Below, piece by piece: positions 10,274-19,412 of a stretch of 64,000 nt of DNA. The first letter of the stretch is position 1. Every line of letters starts with the position of its first letter. A program made the position numbers and the translations under genes. Below the pieces are notes generated by a model that was not told the origin of the DNA, did no database searches, and saw nothing but the letters and a program-made list of their open reading frames with translations. Source of the DNA: Tsuneonella troitsensis. GTDB lineage: Bacteria; Pseudomonadota; Alphaproteobacteria; Sphingomonadales; Sphingomonadaceae. The DNA is taken from contig NZ_LMAU01000001.1 in NCBI RefSeq assembly GCF_001441535.1, positions 124,001 through 188,000 on the forward strand. Direction: 5' to 3'.

Positions 10274-10307
10274 AAAAAAGGGACCGGAAGCGGATGGCTT
10301 CCGGTCC
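10274..10307 (-). terminator. Rho-independent terminator of glnK-amtB
   Basis: Perfect 10-bp stem (10281-10290 with 10298-10307) and a 7-nt loop. On the minus strand the stem is followed within one base by six T residues (complement of 10274-10279). It lies downstream of amtB on that strand. On the plus strand the stem is not followed by T residues, so it mainly serves the minus-strand transcript. Confidence 0.88.
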
Positions 10308-10341
10308 TTCGAAGGCGTTGTTCGCAGGAGGAACATCGGAT

Positions 10342-10383
10342 GGCGGGGCCGGGGGAAAGGAGAGGATATCCCCCGACCCCGCC
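10342..10383 (-). other. Second GC-rich hairpin in the amtB 3' region
   Basis: A 15-bp stem (10342-10356 with 10369-10383) directly behind the amtB stop. The one mismatch on the plus strand becomes a U-G wobble in the minus-strand RNA, so the structure fits the amtB transcript. No T tract follows. It may stabilise the mRNA 3' end ahead of the terminator. Confidence 0.55.
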
Positions 10384-10393
10384 AAGCTGGTGA

Positions 10394-11773
10394 TCAGTTG
10401 TAGGCGCGCTCTCCGTGCTCGCCGATGTCGAGACCGTCGTATTCGACTTCGGGGGTGACCCGCAGACCGGTGACGAGCTTGACGATGAATGCAGCAATCG
10501 CGGTGCCGATAGCGGCCCAGCCGATGGCAACCGCCACGGCGATGATCTGGGTCGTTACCTGGGCAGCCATTGCGGTCGAGCCGTCGCCCGGGCCACCGAA
10601 CTGCGGCTGATAAACGATACCCGTGCCGATCGCGCCGATGATCCCGGCCACGCCGTGGATGCCGAACACGTCGAGCGAGTCGTCGTAACCGAACTTCGAC
10701 TTGAGCTTCGACACCGCGAAGAAGGCGACCACCGAGGCGACGATGCCGAGAATGATTGCGCCGAACGGCCCGCTGTTGCCCGCCGCGGGCGTGACCGCGA
10801 CGAGACCGGCGATCACGCCCGAGGCGAACCCGAGTGCCGAACCCTTGTGACCAGCAAGACGCTCGGTGACCATCCAGGCAAGAGCGCCCGCGGCCGTGGC
10901 GACGAAGGTATTGATCATCGCAAGGCCCGCGGTGCCGTCGGCTTCGAGCTCGGAACCCGCGTTGAAACCGAACCAGCCCACCCACAGCAGGCCGGCGCCG
11001 ACCAAGGTAAGCGTCAGGCTGTGCGGCGGCATCGGCTCGGCAGGATAGCCACTCCGACGACCGAGGAACATGGCGAGGACAAGCGCCGAGACACCGGCGT
11101 TGATGTGCACCACGGTGCCGCCCGCAAAGTCCAGTGCGCCCATCTCGAACAGGAGGCCGCCACCTGCCCAGACCATGTGTGCGATAGGGAAATAGACGAT
11201 CGTCAGCCATATTGCGGTGAACAACATTGCCGCGGAGAATTTCAGCCGCTCGACGGTGGCGCCCAGTACCAGCGCGGCGGTGATCGCGGCGAAGGTCATC
11301 TGGAAGCTGATGAACACGTATTCGCTGATCACTTCGTCGGAGAATGTGGCAGCCGTGCTGTCGGTCGTAACGCCGGCGAGGAAGAACTTGCCCCAGCTGA
11401 TGAAGGCGTTGCCTTCGGGCCCAAAGGCGAGGCCATAGCCGTACATCACCCATATCAGCATGGCGAGGCACGCGGCCCCGCCCACTTGGGTCATCGTGGA
11501 CAGCATGTTCTTCGAGCGTGTGAGTCCGCCGTAGAACAGCGCGAGGCCCGGAAGGATCATGAGCAGGACGAGTACCGTCGCGATCATCATGAAAGCGTTG
11601 TTGCCCGGATTGGGCACGGCGGCGGCGGCTTCCGCGGCTGCCGGAGCCGTAGTTGCGGCGGCCTCTGCAGCTGCCTCGGTCACCGCTTCGGCGGCGTTCT
11701 GCGCAAAAGCAGCGGTGGCGGCGAGCATCGAGGCTCCCGTGGCAACCGCGCCGGTAACGAGTTTGCGGATCAT
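10394..11773 (-). CDS. amtB: Ammonium transporter AmtB
   Basis: A 459-residue ammonium channel of the inner membrane. It opens with a cleavable signal peptide (residues 1-24, ending AAFA), common in AmtB, then a 35-residue Ala/Glu-rich stretch, followed by eleven predicted membrane helices. FYGGLTRSKNML, GATVERLKFSA and the histidine-containing HINAG and FGIHGVAG segments match the pore-lining twin-histidine architecture. The ATG at 11771-11773 has AGGGG upstream; a longer frame runs into glnK and is rejected. It follows glnK by 31 bp and is expected to be gated by that PII protein. Confidence 0.96.
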   Translation of the reverse strand: MIRKLVTGAVATGASMLAATAAFAQNAAEAVTEAAAEAAATTAPAAAEAAAAVPNPGNNAFMMIATVLVLLMILPGLALFYGGLTRSKNMLSTMTQVGGAACLAMLIWVMYGYGLAFGPEGNAFISWGKFFLAGVTTDSTAATFSDEVISEYVFISFQMTFAAITAALVLGATVERLKFSAAMLFTAIWLTIVYFPIAHMVWAGGGLLFEMGALDFAGGTVVHINAGVSALVLAMFLGRRSGYPAEPMPPHSLTLTLVGAGLLWVGWFGFNAGSELEADGTAGLAMINTFVATAAGALAWMVTERLAGHKGSALGFASGVIAGLVAVTPAAGNSGPFGAIILGIVASVVAFFAVSKLKSKFGYDDSLDVFGIHGVAGIIGAIGTGIVYQPQFGGPGDGSTAMAAQVTTQIIAVAVAIGWAAIGTAIAAFIVKLVTGLRVTPEVEYDGLDIGEHGERAYN

Positions 11774-11804
11774 CTGATTACCCCTCATGAGTCCAGAGCG
11801 CGGA

Positions 11805-12236
<432 letters not shown>

Positions 12237-12306
12237 TTAAGGGGCAGCGCGCAGTCGGCCACCGCACAACCGCGCCATTCCGTCTGCCTAATATGTGGGC
12301 AACTGC

Positions 12307-13008
12307 CTACTTTTGACGCAGCTCGAGTTTCGCCCATACCGGCAAGTGATCTGATGCCGCCGCTGCCATCGCACTGTGATGCACCCCGGTGCCGATCACC
12401 GTCCATTCGTGCGAGGCCACGATCCTGTCGAGATGGGCGACCGGCTGACGACTCGGGAAGCTCCGTCCCGGAGCCAGCGACTGCCAGGCGCTGCCGAATT
12501 CTCGCATGGCACCGGTGCCGACGCCCCACTGGTTAAAATCGCCCATCAGCACCGTGGGGCAGTGCCCCTCGCACTCGTCCACGTGCGTCAGGATCGCCTT
12601 GATCTGGTCGCGCCGCCGCAGACCTGAGAGGTCGAGATGCATGCCCAATGCCCGCAGGCGCACCCCGTCGACCGAGAAGTCGCCCCGTACGGCACCACGC
12701 GGTTCAAGCCGGGGCAAGGCGACCGCGTGCGCTTCGATCGGCTCGAACCTCCGGCGAACGAGTATGGCGTTACCGTGCCAGCCCAGACTCGTCGCGCGGC
12801 GCGCCACGGGAAGCGCGCGCCACGGACTGTCGTCGATGGCGGAGCGCTCCAGCACGCTGTCGCGTGTCCCGAAGCGAAGATCGCACTCCTGCAAGGCGAT
12901 CACGTCCGCGTCGAGTTCGCGCAGCACCGTCAGGATGCGATCGGGATCGCGCCGACCGTCGGCCCCCACACCCTTGTGGATGTTGTAACTGGCGAAAGTA
13001 AGCTGCAC
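12307..13008 (-). CDS. Endonuclease/exonuclease/phosphatase (EEP) family protein
   Basis: A hydrolase of about 233 residues with the EEP fold: ASYNIHKG at the N terminus, ALQECDL with the metal-binding glutamate, GDFNQWG, and the C-terminal SDHLPVWAKL with the catalytic Asp-His. These are the DNase I/exonuclease III superfamily positions. I favour the GTG at 13006-13008; a TTG four codons upstream is possible. The group includes nucleases and lipid or sugar phosphatases, and motifs alone do not separate them. It is the last gene of a minus-strand trio with the PNPOx-like protein and the HerA-like ATPase. Confidence 0.85.
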   Translation of the reverse strand: MQLTFASYNIHKGVGADGRRDPDRILTVLRELDADVIALQECDLRFGTRDSVLERSAIDDSPWRALPVARRATSLGWHGNAILVRRRFEPIEAHAVALPRLEPRGAVRGDFSVDGVRLRALGMHLDLSGLRRRDQIKAILTHVDECEGHCPTVLMGDFNQWGVGTGAMREFGSAWQSLAPGRSFPSRQPVAHLDRIVASHEWTVIGTGVHHSAMAAAASDHLPVWAKLELRQK

Positions 13009-13026
13009 GCGTGGGTTCAACGCGAC

Positions 13027-13605
13027 TCAGTCGCGAACGGTCCCGTGCTCGCCGGCGATGTAGCGGTCTGTGGGCCGCGCGGGCAGCCCGTCGATGCTGG
13101 CAATCCGCGTGGAGTATTTCGCCGCCCATTCGGCCGGATTGGCCTGCGCGTGGTACTTGACCAGTGTCGCTCGGTCTTTTTCGTAGTCCATCAGCGGCAC
13201 GCCCCAGCCGCAGCTCGTCTGCACGCTCTCCACGGCGATGTCGAATATCTGCCGCGTTCCGGGCAGCAGTTCGAAATGCGCCGCAAGCTCGGACCAGTCG
13301 GGATCGGCCGGAAGGACGGGACGACCCCGCCCGTAAATCCGCAGGATCAGCGCAGGCTGGCGGAAGTTGCATACCATCAGCGTGATGCGTCCATCCGCCA
13401 GCAGGTGCGCGTTGGTCTCGTTGCCCGAACCCCCGAGATCGAGATAGGCGACCCGAGTGGGTGAAAGCACCTTGAGCGTCTCTTCCAGTCCCTTGGGGCT
13501 GAGATTGATCCGCGTGCCTTCCGCTGCCGTGGCGACGAAGAAGATCGGTTGCGCCTCGATCATCGCAACGTGGTCGGGCAGCAGGGTGTCGGTGAAATCG
13601 GCCAT
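13027..13605 (-). CDS. Pyridoxamine 5'-phosphate oxidase family protein
   Basis: A 192-residue predicted FMN-binding split-barrel protein. The N-terminal FFVATAAEGTRINLSPKG and YLDLGGSGNETNAHL match the general-stress PNPOx-like group rather than true PdxH. The ATG at 13603-13605 shares one base with the stop of the HerA-like gene (TGATG), indicating coupled translation. Family members bind FMN, F420 or haem; the cofactor and substrate here are unknown. I see no evidence that it makes PLP. Confidence 0.8.
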   Translation of the reverse strand: MADFTDTLLPDHVAMIEAQPIFFVATAAEGTRINLSPKGLEETLKVLSPTRVAYLDLGGSGNETNAHLLADGRITLMVCNFRQPALILRIYGRGRPVLPADPDWSELAAHFELLPGTRQIFDIAVESVQTSCGWGVPLMDYEKDRATLVKYHAQANPAEWAAKYSTRIASIDGLPARPTDRYIAGEHGTVRD

Positions 13606-15131
13606 CAGCGCATCAGCCCGCCGATGATGTTGCGGACGAAGGCGGAAACGCCGGTCTGCAAGGGATTGGCGCTCGACTTCTTGCCCAGCACGCTCGCCAC
13701 CGCGATCGAGGTCAGCGATCCGGCTGCGGCGGTCGCGGCAGCCTTCCCGGCCTTGCCCCACATGGAGGTGGACTTGCGTTCTCGCTTTCCGACTTCCTCG
13801 CGCCCCTTTTCCTCCACTTCGACGGCGGTGGCAGCCGCGTCCGCGGCCTTGCGGGCGAGCACCTCCTCGGCACTGTCGCGGTCGACACGCTCGTCGTATT
13901 TGCCGTCGTGCGGGCTGATCGACTGGATGATCGCCCGCTCCTTCGCGTCGATCGGGCCCAGGCGGCTGCGCGGCGGCTTGACGAGTGTGCGCTGGACGAT
14001 CGACGGCGCGCCGTCTTCCATCAGCGTCGATACCAGCGCCTCGCCGGTCCTCAGTTCGGTGATCGCCGTTTCCACGTCGAGCGCCGGATTGATGCGGAAG
14101 GTTTCCGAAGCCGCGCGGATCGCCTTCTGGTCGCGCGGGGTGAATGCTCGCAGCGCGTGCTGCACCCGGTTGCCGAGCTGTCCGGCGATCTTTTCGGGAA
14201 TGTCGATCGGGTTCTGCGTCACGAAATAGACGCCCACGCCCTTCGACCGCACCAAGCGAACGACCTGCTCTACCTTGTCCTGCAGCGCACTGGGCGCGTC
14301 GTCGAAGAGAAGGTGCGCCTCGTCGAAGAAGAACACGAGCTTCGGCTTTTCAGGGTCGCCGACCTCGGGCAGCGTCTCGAACAGTTCGGCCAGCAGCCAC
14401 AGCAGGAAGGTCGCATAGAGCTTCGGGCTCTGCATCAGCCTGTCGGCGGCGAGCACGTTGATCACCCCGCGTCCCCTGTCGTCGGTGCGGATGAAATCCT
14501 CGATCTCGAGTGCCGGCTCACCGAAGAACATCGCCCCGCCCTGGCTGTCGAGGCTGAGGACCTGGCGCTGGATCGTGCCGATCGAAGGCTTGGTGACATT
14601 TCCGTATTTCGCCGACAGCGCGCTTGCGTTCTCGCTCGTGTGCGCGAGCATCGCCTGCAGGTCTTCAAGGTCGATCAGCAGCAGGCCCTGGTCGTCGGCG
14701 AAGCGGAAGACGATATCGAGCACGCCCTGCTGCGTGTCGTTCAGGTTGAGCAGCCGACCGAGAAGCAGCGGGCCCATTTCGGAGATCGTCGTGCGGATCG
14801 GATGGCCCTGCTCGCCGTAGAGATCCCAGAACACCACCGGATTGTCGGAATAGGCGTAGTCGGTCATGCCGATTTCCCGCGCGCGGGTCTCCAGGCTGGC
14901 CGCATGCTTGAAAGTCGGAGAGCCCGGCATTGCGATCCCCGAAAGATCGCCTTTCACGTCGGAGAGGAACACGGGCACGCCTTCGGCCGAGAAGCTCTCG
15001 GCGAGGCCTTGCAGCGTCACCGTCTTGCCGGTGCCGGTCGCGCCCGCGACAAGCCCGTGGCGGTTGGCGCGCGACAGTTCGAGATACTGCCTCTCGCCGT
15101 TGTCGGCGAGGCCGATGAATATCTGACCCAC
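13605..15131 (-). CDS. HerA-like ATPase (DUF853 family)
   Basis: A 508-residue cytoplasmic P-loop ATPase of the HerA/FtsK superfamily. Walker A GATGTGKT is at 30-37 and Walker [11 protein letters not shown] ends with D270-E271; VTQNPIDIP near 310 resembles a sensor segment. The C-terminal about 100 residues are charged, then Ala-rich with a hydrophobic patch. The GTG at 15129-15131 is the start. DUF853 proteins are widespread in proteobacteria and poorly characterised. The downstream neighbours, read on the same strand with a 1-nt overlap and then a 21-23 bp gap, are the PNPOx-like and EEP genes; whether they form one pathway is unknown. No NurA-type nuclease is adjacent. Confidence 0.85.
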   Translation of the reverse strand: MGQIFIGLADNGERQYLELSRANRHGLVAGATGTGKTVTLQGLAESFSAEGVPVFLSDVKGDLSGIAMPGSPTFKHAASLETRAREIGMTDYAYSDNPVVFWDLYGEQGHPIRTTISEMGPLLLGRLLNLNDTQQGVLDIVFRFADDQGLLLIDLEDLQAMLAHTSENASALSAKYGNVTKPSIGTIQRQVLSLDSQGGAMFFGEPALEIEDFIRTDDRGRGVINVLAADRLMQSPKLYATFLLWLLAELFETLPEVGDPEKPKLVFFFDEAHLLFDDAPSALQDKVEQVVRLVRSKGVGVYFVTQNPIDIPEKIAGQLGNRVQHALRAFTPRDQKAIRAASETFRINPALDVETAITELRTGEALVSTLMEDGAPSIVQRTLVKPPRSRLGPIDAKERAIIQSISPHDGKYDERVDRDSAEEVLARKAADAAATAVEVEEKGREEVGKRERKSTSMWGKAGKAAATAAAGSLTSIAVASVLGKKSSANPLQTGVSAFVRNIIGGLMR

Positions 15132-15232
15132 TTCGTGCGTTCTCCCGCTTCCTCAAACCGCGGTGTCGCAGGCCGGCCCCCAAGCGGTCAAGCGGCCTCG
15201 ACAGGAAAGGCGAAGACGCTAAGGCATGACGG

Positions 15233-17023
15233 ATGGCCGCGCGCACTCCATTCGTACTGCTCGACGACGCGCGTGCCGACGGCGCGGCGGACGCGCACCT
15301 GTTCGAAAATCCGCGGCAGGTTTTCGTCGCCCGGCGCGCAAGCGACGTGGCCGCCGTGCTGGCTGCCGCCGACGCGGCGCGGCAGGCTGGCGGTACCCTG
15401 GCCGGCTACATCGCCTACGAAGCAGGCCTGGCGCTCGAACCGAAGCTGGCGGCACTGGCCGACGCGCGGACCGGGGCGGCCGGCCCGCTGGTCTGGCTCG
15501 GCCTGTTCGACGAGGCCAAGGTGCTCCCGGCAAGCGCCATGGCGGACTGGCTGGCCGAGCGAGCGAGTGGCCCCGCCAGTCTCGGCCCACTCGATCCTCA
15601 GATTACGCCTGGCGCTTACGATGACGCGTTCGCCGCGCTGCAGGAAGCGATCCGCGCAGGCGACATCTACCAGGCCAACCTGACTTTCCCCCTAGCCGGC
15701 AGCTTCCGCGGCGATCCCATGGCGCTTTACGCGAAGCTTCGGGCCGACGCGCGCAGCGGATACGGCGGCGTCGTGTTCGACGGTCAGCACTGGTTGCTGA
15801 GCTTGTCCCCGGAACTGTTCGTCAGCCTCAAGGGCAGCGAGGCGAAGGCCAAGCCGATGAAAGGCACCCGGCCCCGCGGCGCCGGCGAAGCTGCGGATAC
15901 GGCACTTGCGGAGGAACTCGCACAGTCGGTCAAGGATCGGGCCGAGAACCTGATGATCGTCGACCTGATGCGCAACGACCTGTCGCGCGTTGCCGAAGCA
16001 GGCACGGTGCGGGTCGATGCGCCGTTCTCGGTGGAGACGTATCCGACCGTCCATCAGATGGTGTCCACCGTCAGGGCACGGCTGGCTGCGGACAGAGGCG
16101 CGATGGATCTGGTGCGCGCGCTGCTCCCATGCGGGTCGATCACGGGTGCGCCCAAGATTCGCGCGATGGAACTGATCGGCGATGTGGAGCGCGATGCGCG
16201 CGGACCCTATTGCGGGGCGATCGGACGGATCGAATCAGGCGGCGACGCTGCCTTCAACGTGGCGATCCGCACGCTCCGCCTGACCGAAGTGGAGAACGCG
16301 CACGGTACTGCGGTCTTGGGCGTCGGTTCGGCGATCGTCGCCGACAGCGACCCTATCGCCGAATGGCGCGAGTGCCACATCAAGGCCGGGTTCGCACTCC
16401 GCTCGGCGGCAGGCTTCGACCTGATCGAGGCGATGCGGTTCGATCCCGACGCCGGAATCGCGCTTCTCGAACTGCACCTCGAACGCATGAAAGCGAGCGC
16501 GGCCAAGCTTGGTTTCGCCTTCGACCGCCACGCCGCGCGCAACCGCATTCAGGCGCTGTGTTTCGAACTGGAAGCGCCCGCCAAGGTCCGGCTGTTGCTG
16601 GCCCGTAGCGGGGCGACCGCGCTCGAAGCGCGAGCGCTGGGTGACACGCCTCCCGAAACGACCTGTATCGCGCTGCCGCTCCCGGTCGATCCGGGCGACC
16701 AGCGGCTTGCGCACAAGACTTCGGACCGATGGTTCTACGACGCCGGCTCTGATGCCGCGCGCGATGAAGGCGCACATACGGCGCTGTTCGTGCGGGACGA
16801 CGGACTAGTGACCGAAGCGATGACCGCCAATGTCTTCGTCGAGCGCGACCGAGTCCTGCTAACTCCGCCGGCATCGCTCGGCCTGCTACCCGGGGTCCTG
16901 CGCCGTTCGCTGCTCGAATCGGGCGCCGCGCGCGAGGCGGAGCTGGCCCTGGACGACCTGGCCAACGGATTTCTCCTGGGCAACGCGGTGCGCGGCCTGA
17001 TGCCTGCGAGGCTGCAACAATGA
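15233..17023 (+). CDS. pabB: Aminodeoxychorismate synthase component I fused to aminodeoxychorismate lyase (PabB-PabC)
   Basis: A 596-residue bifunctional enzyme for p-aminobenzoate in folate synthesis. Residues 1 to about 370 are a chorismate-using PabB domain, including KPMKGTRPRG, NDLSRVAEAG and the catalytic CGSITGAPKIRAME. After a short link, about residue 390 onward is a class IV PLP aminotransferase fold (FDLIEAMRF, AHKTSDRW with the expected PLP lysine, TEAMTANVFV, LPGVLRRSLLE) as in PabC. The fusion is a known arrangement. The glutaminase PabA is not in the window. The 3' end overlaps the RluA gene by 4 nt. Confidence 0.93.
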   Translation: MAARTPFVLLDDARADGAADAHLFENPRQVFVARRASDVAAVLAAADAARQAGGTLAGYIAYEAGLALEPKLAALADARTGAAGPLVWLGLFDEAKVLPASAMADWLAERASGPASLGPLDPQITPGAYDDAFAALQEAIRAGDIYQANLTFPLAGSFRGDPMALYAKLRADARSGYGGVVFDGQHWLLSLSPELFVSLKGSEAKAKPMKGTRPRGAGEAADTALAEELAQSVKDRAENLMIVDLMRNDLSRVAEAGTVRVDAPFSVETYPTVHQMVSTVRARLAADRGAMDLVRALLPCGSITGAPKIRAMELIGDVERDARGPYCGAIGRIESGGDAAFNVAIRTLRLTEVENAHGTAVLGVGSAIVADSDPIAEWRECHIKAGFALRSAAGFDLIEAMRFDPDAGIALLELHLERMKASAAKLGFAFDRHAARNRIQALCFELEAPAKVRLLLARSGATALEARALGDTPPETTCIALPLPVDPGDQRLAHKTSDRWFYDAGSDAARDEGAHTALFVRDDGLVTEAMTANVFVERDRVLLTPPASLGLLPGVLRRSLLESGAAREAELALDDLANGFLLGNAVRGLMPARLQQ

Positions 17024-17670
17024 TTCCGATCCTGTTCGAGGACGGCGAAGCGCTGGTCATCGACAAACCTGCCGGCTTGCCGATCGAGCGCCCCCGCGCC
17101 GGTGGCCGTTCGCTCGACGATCACCTTGCCGAGCTGCGGCTGGGTTTTCAGCGCGACCCTGTGGCGGTTCATCGGCTCGACACCGACACCAGCGGCTGCC
17201 TGCTGCTCGCGCGCAACCCCAAGGCACTGGTGCGCTTCAACCGGGCGTTCGAGGATCGGGTGGTCGAGAAGCGCTATCTCGGCATTCTGGCGGGCGAACT
17301 CGCGGACGATGAAGGCACGATCGAACTCGCATTGAGCAAGATCAGCTCTGTCGAGAAAGGCTGGCGGATGATCCCGGCGCGCAAGGGCAAGCCGGCCGTG
17401 ACCCACTGGCGCAAGCTGGCGACAGAAGGCGGGACGACCCTCGTGGAGTTCCGGCCGGAGACCGGCCGCACGCACCAGATTCGCGTCCACGCCGCCAGCG
17501 GTCTCGGCATCCCGCTGCTCGGCGACCCGGTGTATGGGCGCAAGGGATCCGCCGCCCGCACGATGCTCCACGCCGCCGGCCTCGTGGTCCCGCGCGACGG
17601 CAAGCCGGCGATCGAGGCGGCAGCGCCGATGCCGGCGGATTTCACGCGGCTCGGCTTCGCCGATGGCTGA
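17020..17670 (+). CDS. RluA-family RNA pseudouridine synthase
   Basis: A 216-residue enzyme that isomerises uridine in rRNA or tRNA. The catalytic motif HRLDTDTSG spans 51-59 with D54 as nucleophile; KPAGLPIE near 16-23 and GRTHQIRVH in the C-terminal half are family hallmarks. There is no N-terminal S4 domain, as in short RluA/TruC-like members, so the target nucleotide cannot be named. The start is fixed by an ATGA overlap with the pabB-pabC gene. It continues into arfB with an 8-nt overlap. Confidence 0.9.
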   Translation: MIPILFEDGEALVIDKPAGLPIERPRAGGRSLDDHLAELRLGFQRDPVAVHRLDTDTSGCLLLARNPKALVRFNRAFEDRVVEKRYLGILAGELADDEGTIELALSKISSVEKGWRMIPARKGKPAVTHWRKLATEGGTTLVEFRPETGRTHQIRVHAASGLGIPLLGDPVYGRKGSAARTMLHAAGLVVPRDGKPAIEAAAPMPADFTRLGFADG

Positions 17671-18088
17671 AGGCAGCGATCCGGTGGGTGAGGCGGTCGC
17701 CCGCGCGCTCGCCTCGGTCGAGGAAAGCTTCTTCGCCGCGTCGGGTCCGGGCGGGCAGAACGTGAACAAGGTCGCGACCGCCGTGCAGCTGCGGCTGAAC
17801 GTCTATGCCCTGCGCCTTCAACCGCAGGTGTTCGCCCGGCTCAAGACCGCGGTGGGCAGCCGGATGACCGCCGCTGGCGAGATCGTGCTGACCGCCCGGC
17901 GCTTTCGCACGCAGGAGGCCAACCGGGCCGATGCACGCGAGCGGCTCGCCGGACTGATTCGCGGCGCCTTCGATGCGCCCGCCCCCCGGGCGAAGTCGCG
18001 CCTCAACCGGATCGGCAAGGAAGCGCGCATCAAGGAGAAGAAAACCCGCGGGACCATCAAGGCCAATCGCGGCAAGATCGAGTGGTGA
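17663..18088 (+). CDS. arfB: Alternative ribosome-rescue factor ArfB (YaeJ)
   Basis: A 141-residue peptidyl-tRNA hydrolase that frees stalled ribosomes on mRNAs without a stop codon. The release-factor loop ASGPGGQNVNK holds GGQ at residues 30-32, and the C-terminal tail is rich in Lys/Arg (KEARIKEKKTRGTIKANRG), the part that inserts into the empty mRNA channel. Absence of the RF codon-recognition domain separates it from PrfA/PrfB. It is the third gene of a coupled set with pabB-pabC and the pseudouridine synthase. Confidence 0.93.
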   Translation: MAEGSDPVGEAVARALASVEESFFAASGPGGQNVNKVATAVQLRLNVYALRLQPQVFARLKTAVGSRMTAAGEIVLTARRFRTQEANRADARERLAGLIRGAFDAPAPRAKSRLNRIGKEARIKEKKTRGTIKANRGKIEW

Positions 18089-18133
18089 GCAGGTCCTCTC
18101 CGGCTTGACTTTCGCACGCCTTTGCACCAATGG

Positions 18134-18150
18134 CCGCCCCCGACGGGCGG
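18134..18150 (+). promoter_or_regulatory. Short hairpin in the rpmG leader
   Basis: A 6-bp GC stem (18134-18139 with 18145-18150) lies about 70 bp ahead of rpmG. A TTGACT hexamer at 18105-18110 could be a -35 element, but no good -10 follows. Weak evidence only. Confidence 0.25.
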
Positions 18151-18216
18151 TGCGCGTGCGCCGCCCTTGGTATTTCAGGCCAGCTGTGGCCGAATCAAAA
18201 CTTACAGGAATTTGCC

Positions 18217-18384
18217 ATGGCGAAGCCCGCAACCGTCAAGATCCGGCTGGTCTCGACCGCCGACACCGGCTTCTTCTACGTGACGAAGAAGAACCCGCGC
18301 AACCACACCGAGAAGTTCACCTTCCGCAAGTACGACCCGGTTGCGAAGAAGCACGTCGAGTTCAAGGAAGCCAAGATCAAGTGA
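18217..18384 (+). CDS. rpmG: 50S ribosomal protein L33
   Basis: A 55-residue basic protein of the large ribosomal subunit. The sequence [19 protein letters not shown] followed by [10 protein letters not shown] is unmistakable L33. It lacks the two CxxC zinc pairs, so this is the cysteine-free, zinc-independent form. The ATG at 18217 follows ACAGGAA; the in-frame upstream extension of 29 codons is not ribosomal-protein-like and is rejected. It stands as a single gene with a 128-bp leader. Confidence 0.97.
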   Translation: MAKPATVKIRLVSTADTGFFYVTKKNPRNHTEKFTFRKYDPVAKKHVEFKEAKIK

Positions 18385-18453
18385 TCCTGGCTGAACGCCC
18401 GGAACTCTTGGGGTTCACAGGGTGTTCAACGCTCCGCACCTAACGACCGGAGC

Positions 18454-19131
18454 ATGCGAAACTTGACCAATATTTCGAAATCGATCCTGCGCGCCGGACC
18501 CCTCAAGATGGTGGTCGCCGGCGCGCTGGCCGTTGGCACGCCTGCCGCACTGCTAACGCTGCCCGCCGCGCCCGTAGCGGCCCAGCAGGGCCAGCTCGAC
18601 CAGGCGGTCGCCGCGCTGCGCGGCATCTCGACCATGAAGGCCGACTTCACCCAGACCGACCGCAGGGGCCAGACGCTCTCGGGCGTGCTGACGCTCAAGC
18701 GTCCCGGCAAGATACGCTTCGAATACGGCAAGGGCGCCGATATGCTCGTCGTGTCGAACGGCAAGTCGCTCTACATGGTCGACTACGAAGTGAAGCAGGT
18801 CCAGCGCTGGCCGATCGGCAGTTCGCCGCTTGGAGCGCTGCTCGATCCCAACCGCGACGTGAAGCGCTTCGGCAAGCTGGTGCCCGCCGGAAACGACAGC
18901 GTCGTCGGCGTGGAAGTGCGCGACCCGAAGCGTCCCGAGTTCGGCGTCATCACGCTCATCTTCGTCAAGAATGCATCGGCGCCTGGCGGGCTGCAGCTCG
19001 CAAGCTGGGTCGCGCTCGATTCGCAGAACGGGCGAACAACGGTGCGGCTGTCTAACCAGCGCTATGGCGTGGCGGTGGCCGACAGTGCGTTCAGTTTCCA
19101 GGACCCGCGTCGCTCGTCCGGTCGCCGGTAA
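18454..19131 (+). CDS. lolA: Outer-membrane lipoprotein carrier protein LolA
   Basis: A 225-residue periplasmic chaperone that ferries lipoproteins from LolCDE to the outer membrane. A signal peptide runs to about residue 43 (PAAPVAAQ). The mature protein has the LolA pattern: MKADFTQTDRRGQTLSGVLTLKRPGKIRFEY, then a beta-rich half-barrel ending in RYGVAVADSAFSFQDP. It is slightly longer than E. coli LolA because of the long leader. A terminator follows at 19310-19348. The several predicted lipoproteins in this window would be its clients. Confidence 0.92.
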   Translation: MRNLTNISKSILRAGPLKMVVAGALAVGTPAALLTLPAAPVAAQQGQLDQAVAALRGISTMKADFTQTDRRGQTLSGVLTLKRPGKIRFEYGKGADMLVVSNGKSLYMVDYEVKQVQRWPIGSSPLGALLDPNRDVKRFGKLVPAGNDSVVGVEVRDPKRPEFGVITLIFVKNASAPGGLQLASWVALDSQNGRTTVRLSNQRYGVAVADSAFSFQDPRRSSGRR

Positions 19132-19412
19132 GCCTCGCTTCGCCGGACAGGCGTTCGGCGACTGCGACAAACGGCGGCGCGCGTTCATGCAGGTGAAAGC
19201 CGGGGCGGCGTAAACCTCTCCTTGCGGAACGGCTCGAGGCGGGTTTCCCCCCTGTTGCCCGACCTTCTCAAGAGGCCGCCCGCAAGCGTGACGAACGCTC
19301 AAGAACGAACCCTCGCGCCAATGCCCCCGGCGCGGGGGTTTTTCTTTTCCCGCGCTTCAGTCGGCGGAGGACCCTCTCTTGCGGCGAACCGCTGCGCTGC
19401 TATCCGCAACGC
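19132..19412 (+). other. Intergenic stretch between lolA and xth
   Basis: This 281-base gap holds the lolA terminator at 19310-19348. I see no coding frame with family features, no tRNA and no clear promoter in the remainder. Confidence 0.6.
19310..19348 (+). terminator. Rho-independent terminator after lolA
   Basis: A 10-bp stem (19310-19319 with 19329-19338, one G-U wobble) and 9-nt loop are directly followed by TTTTTCTTTT at 19339-19348, a classic intrinsic terminator on the plus strand. Confidence 0.9.
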
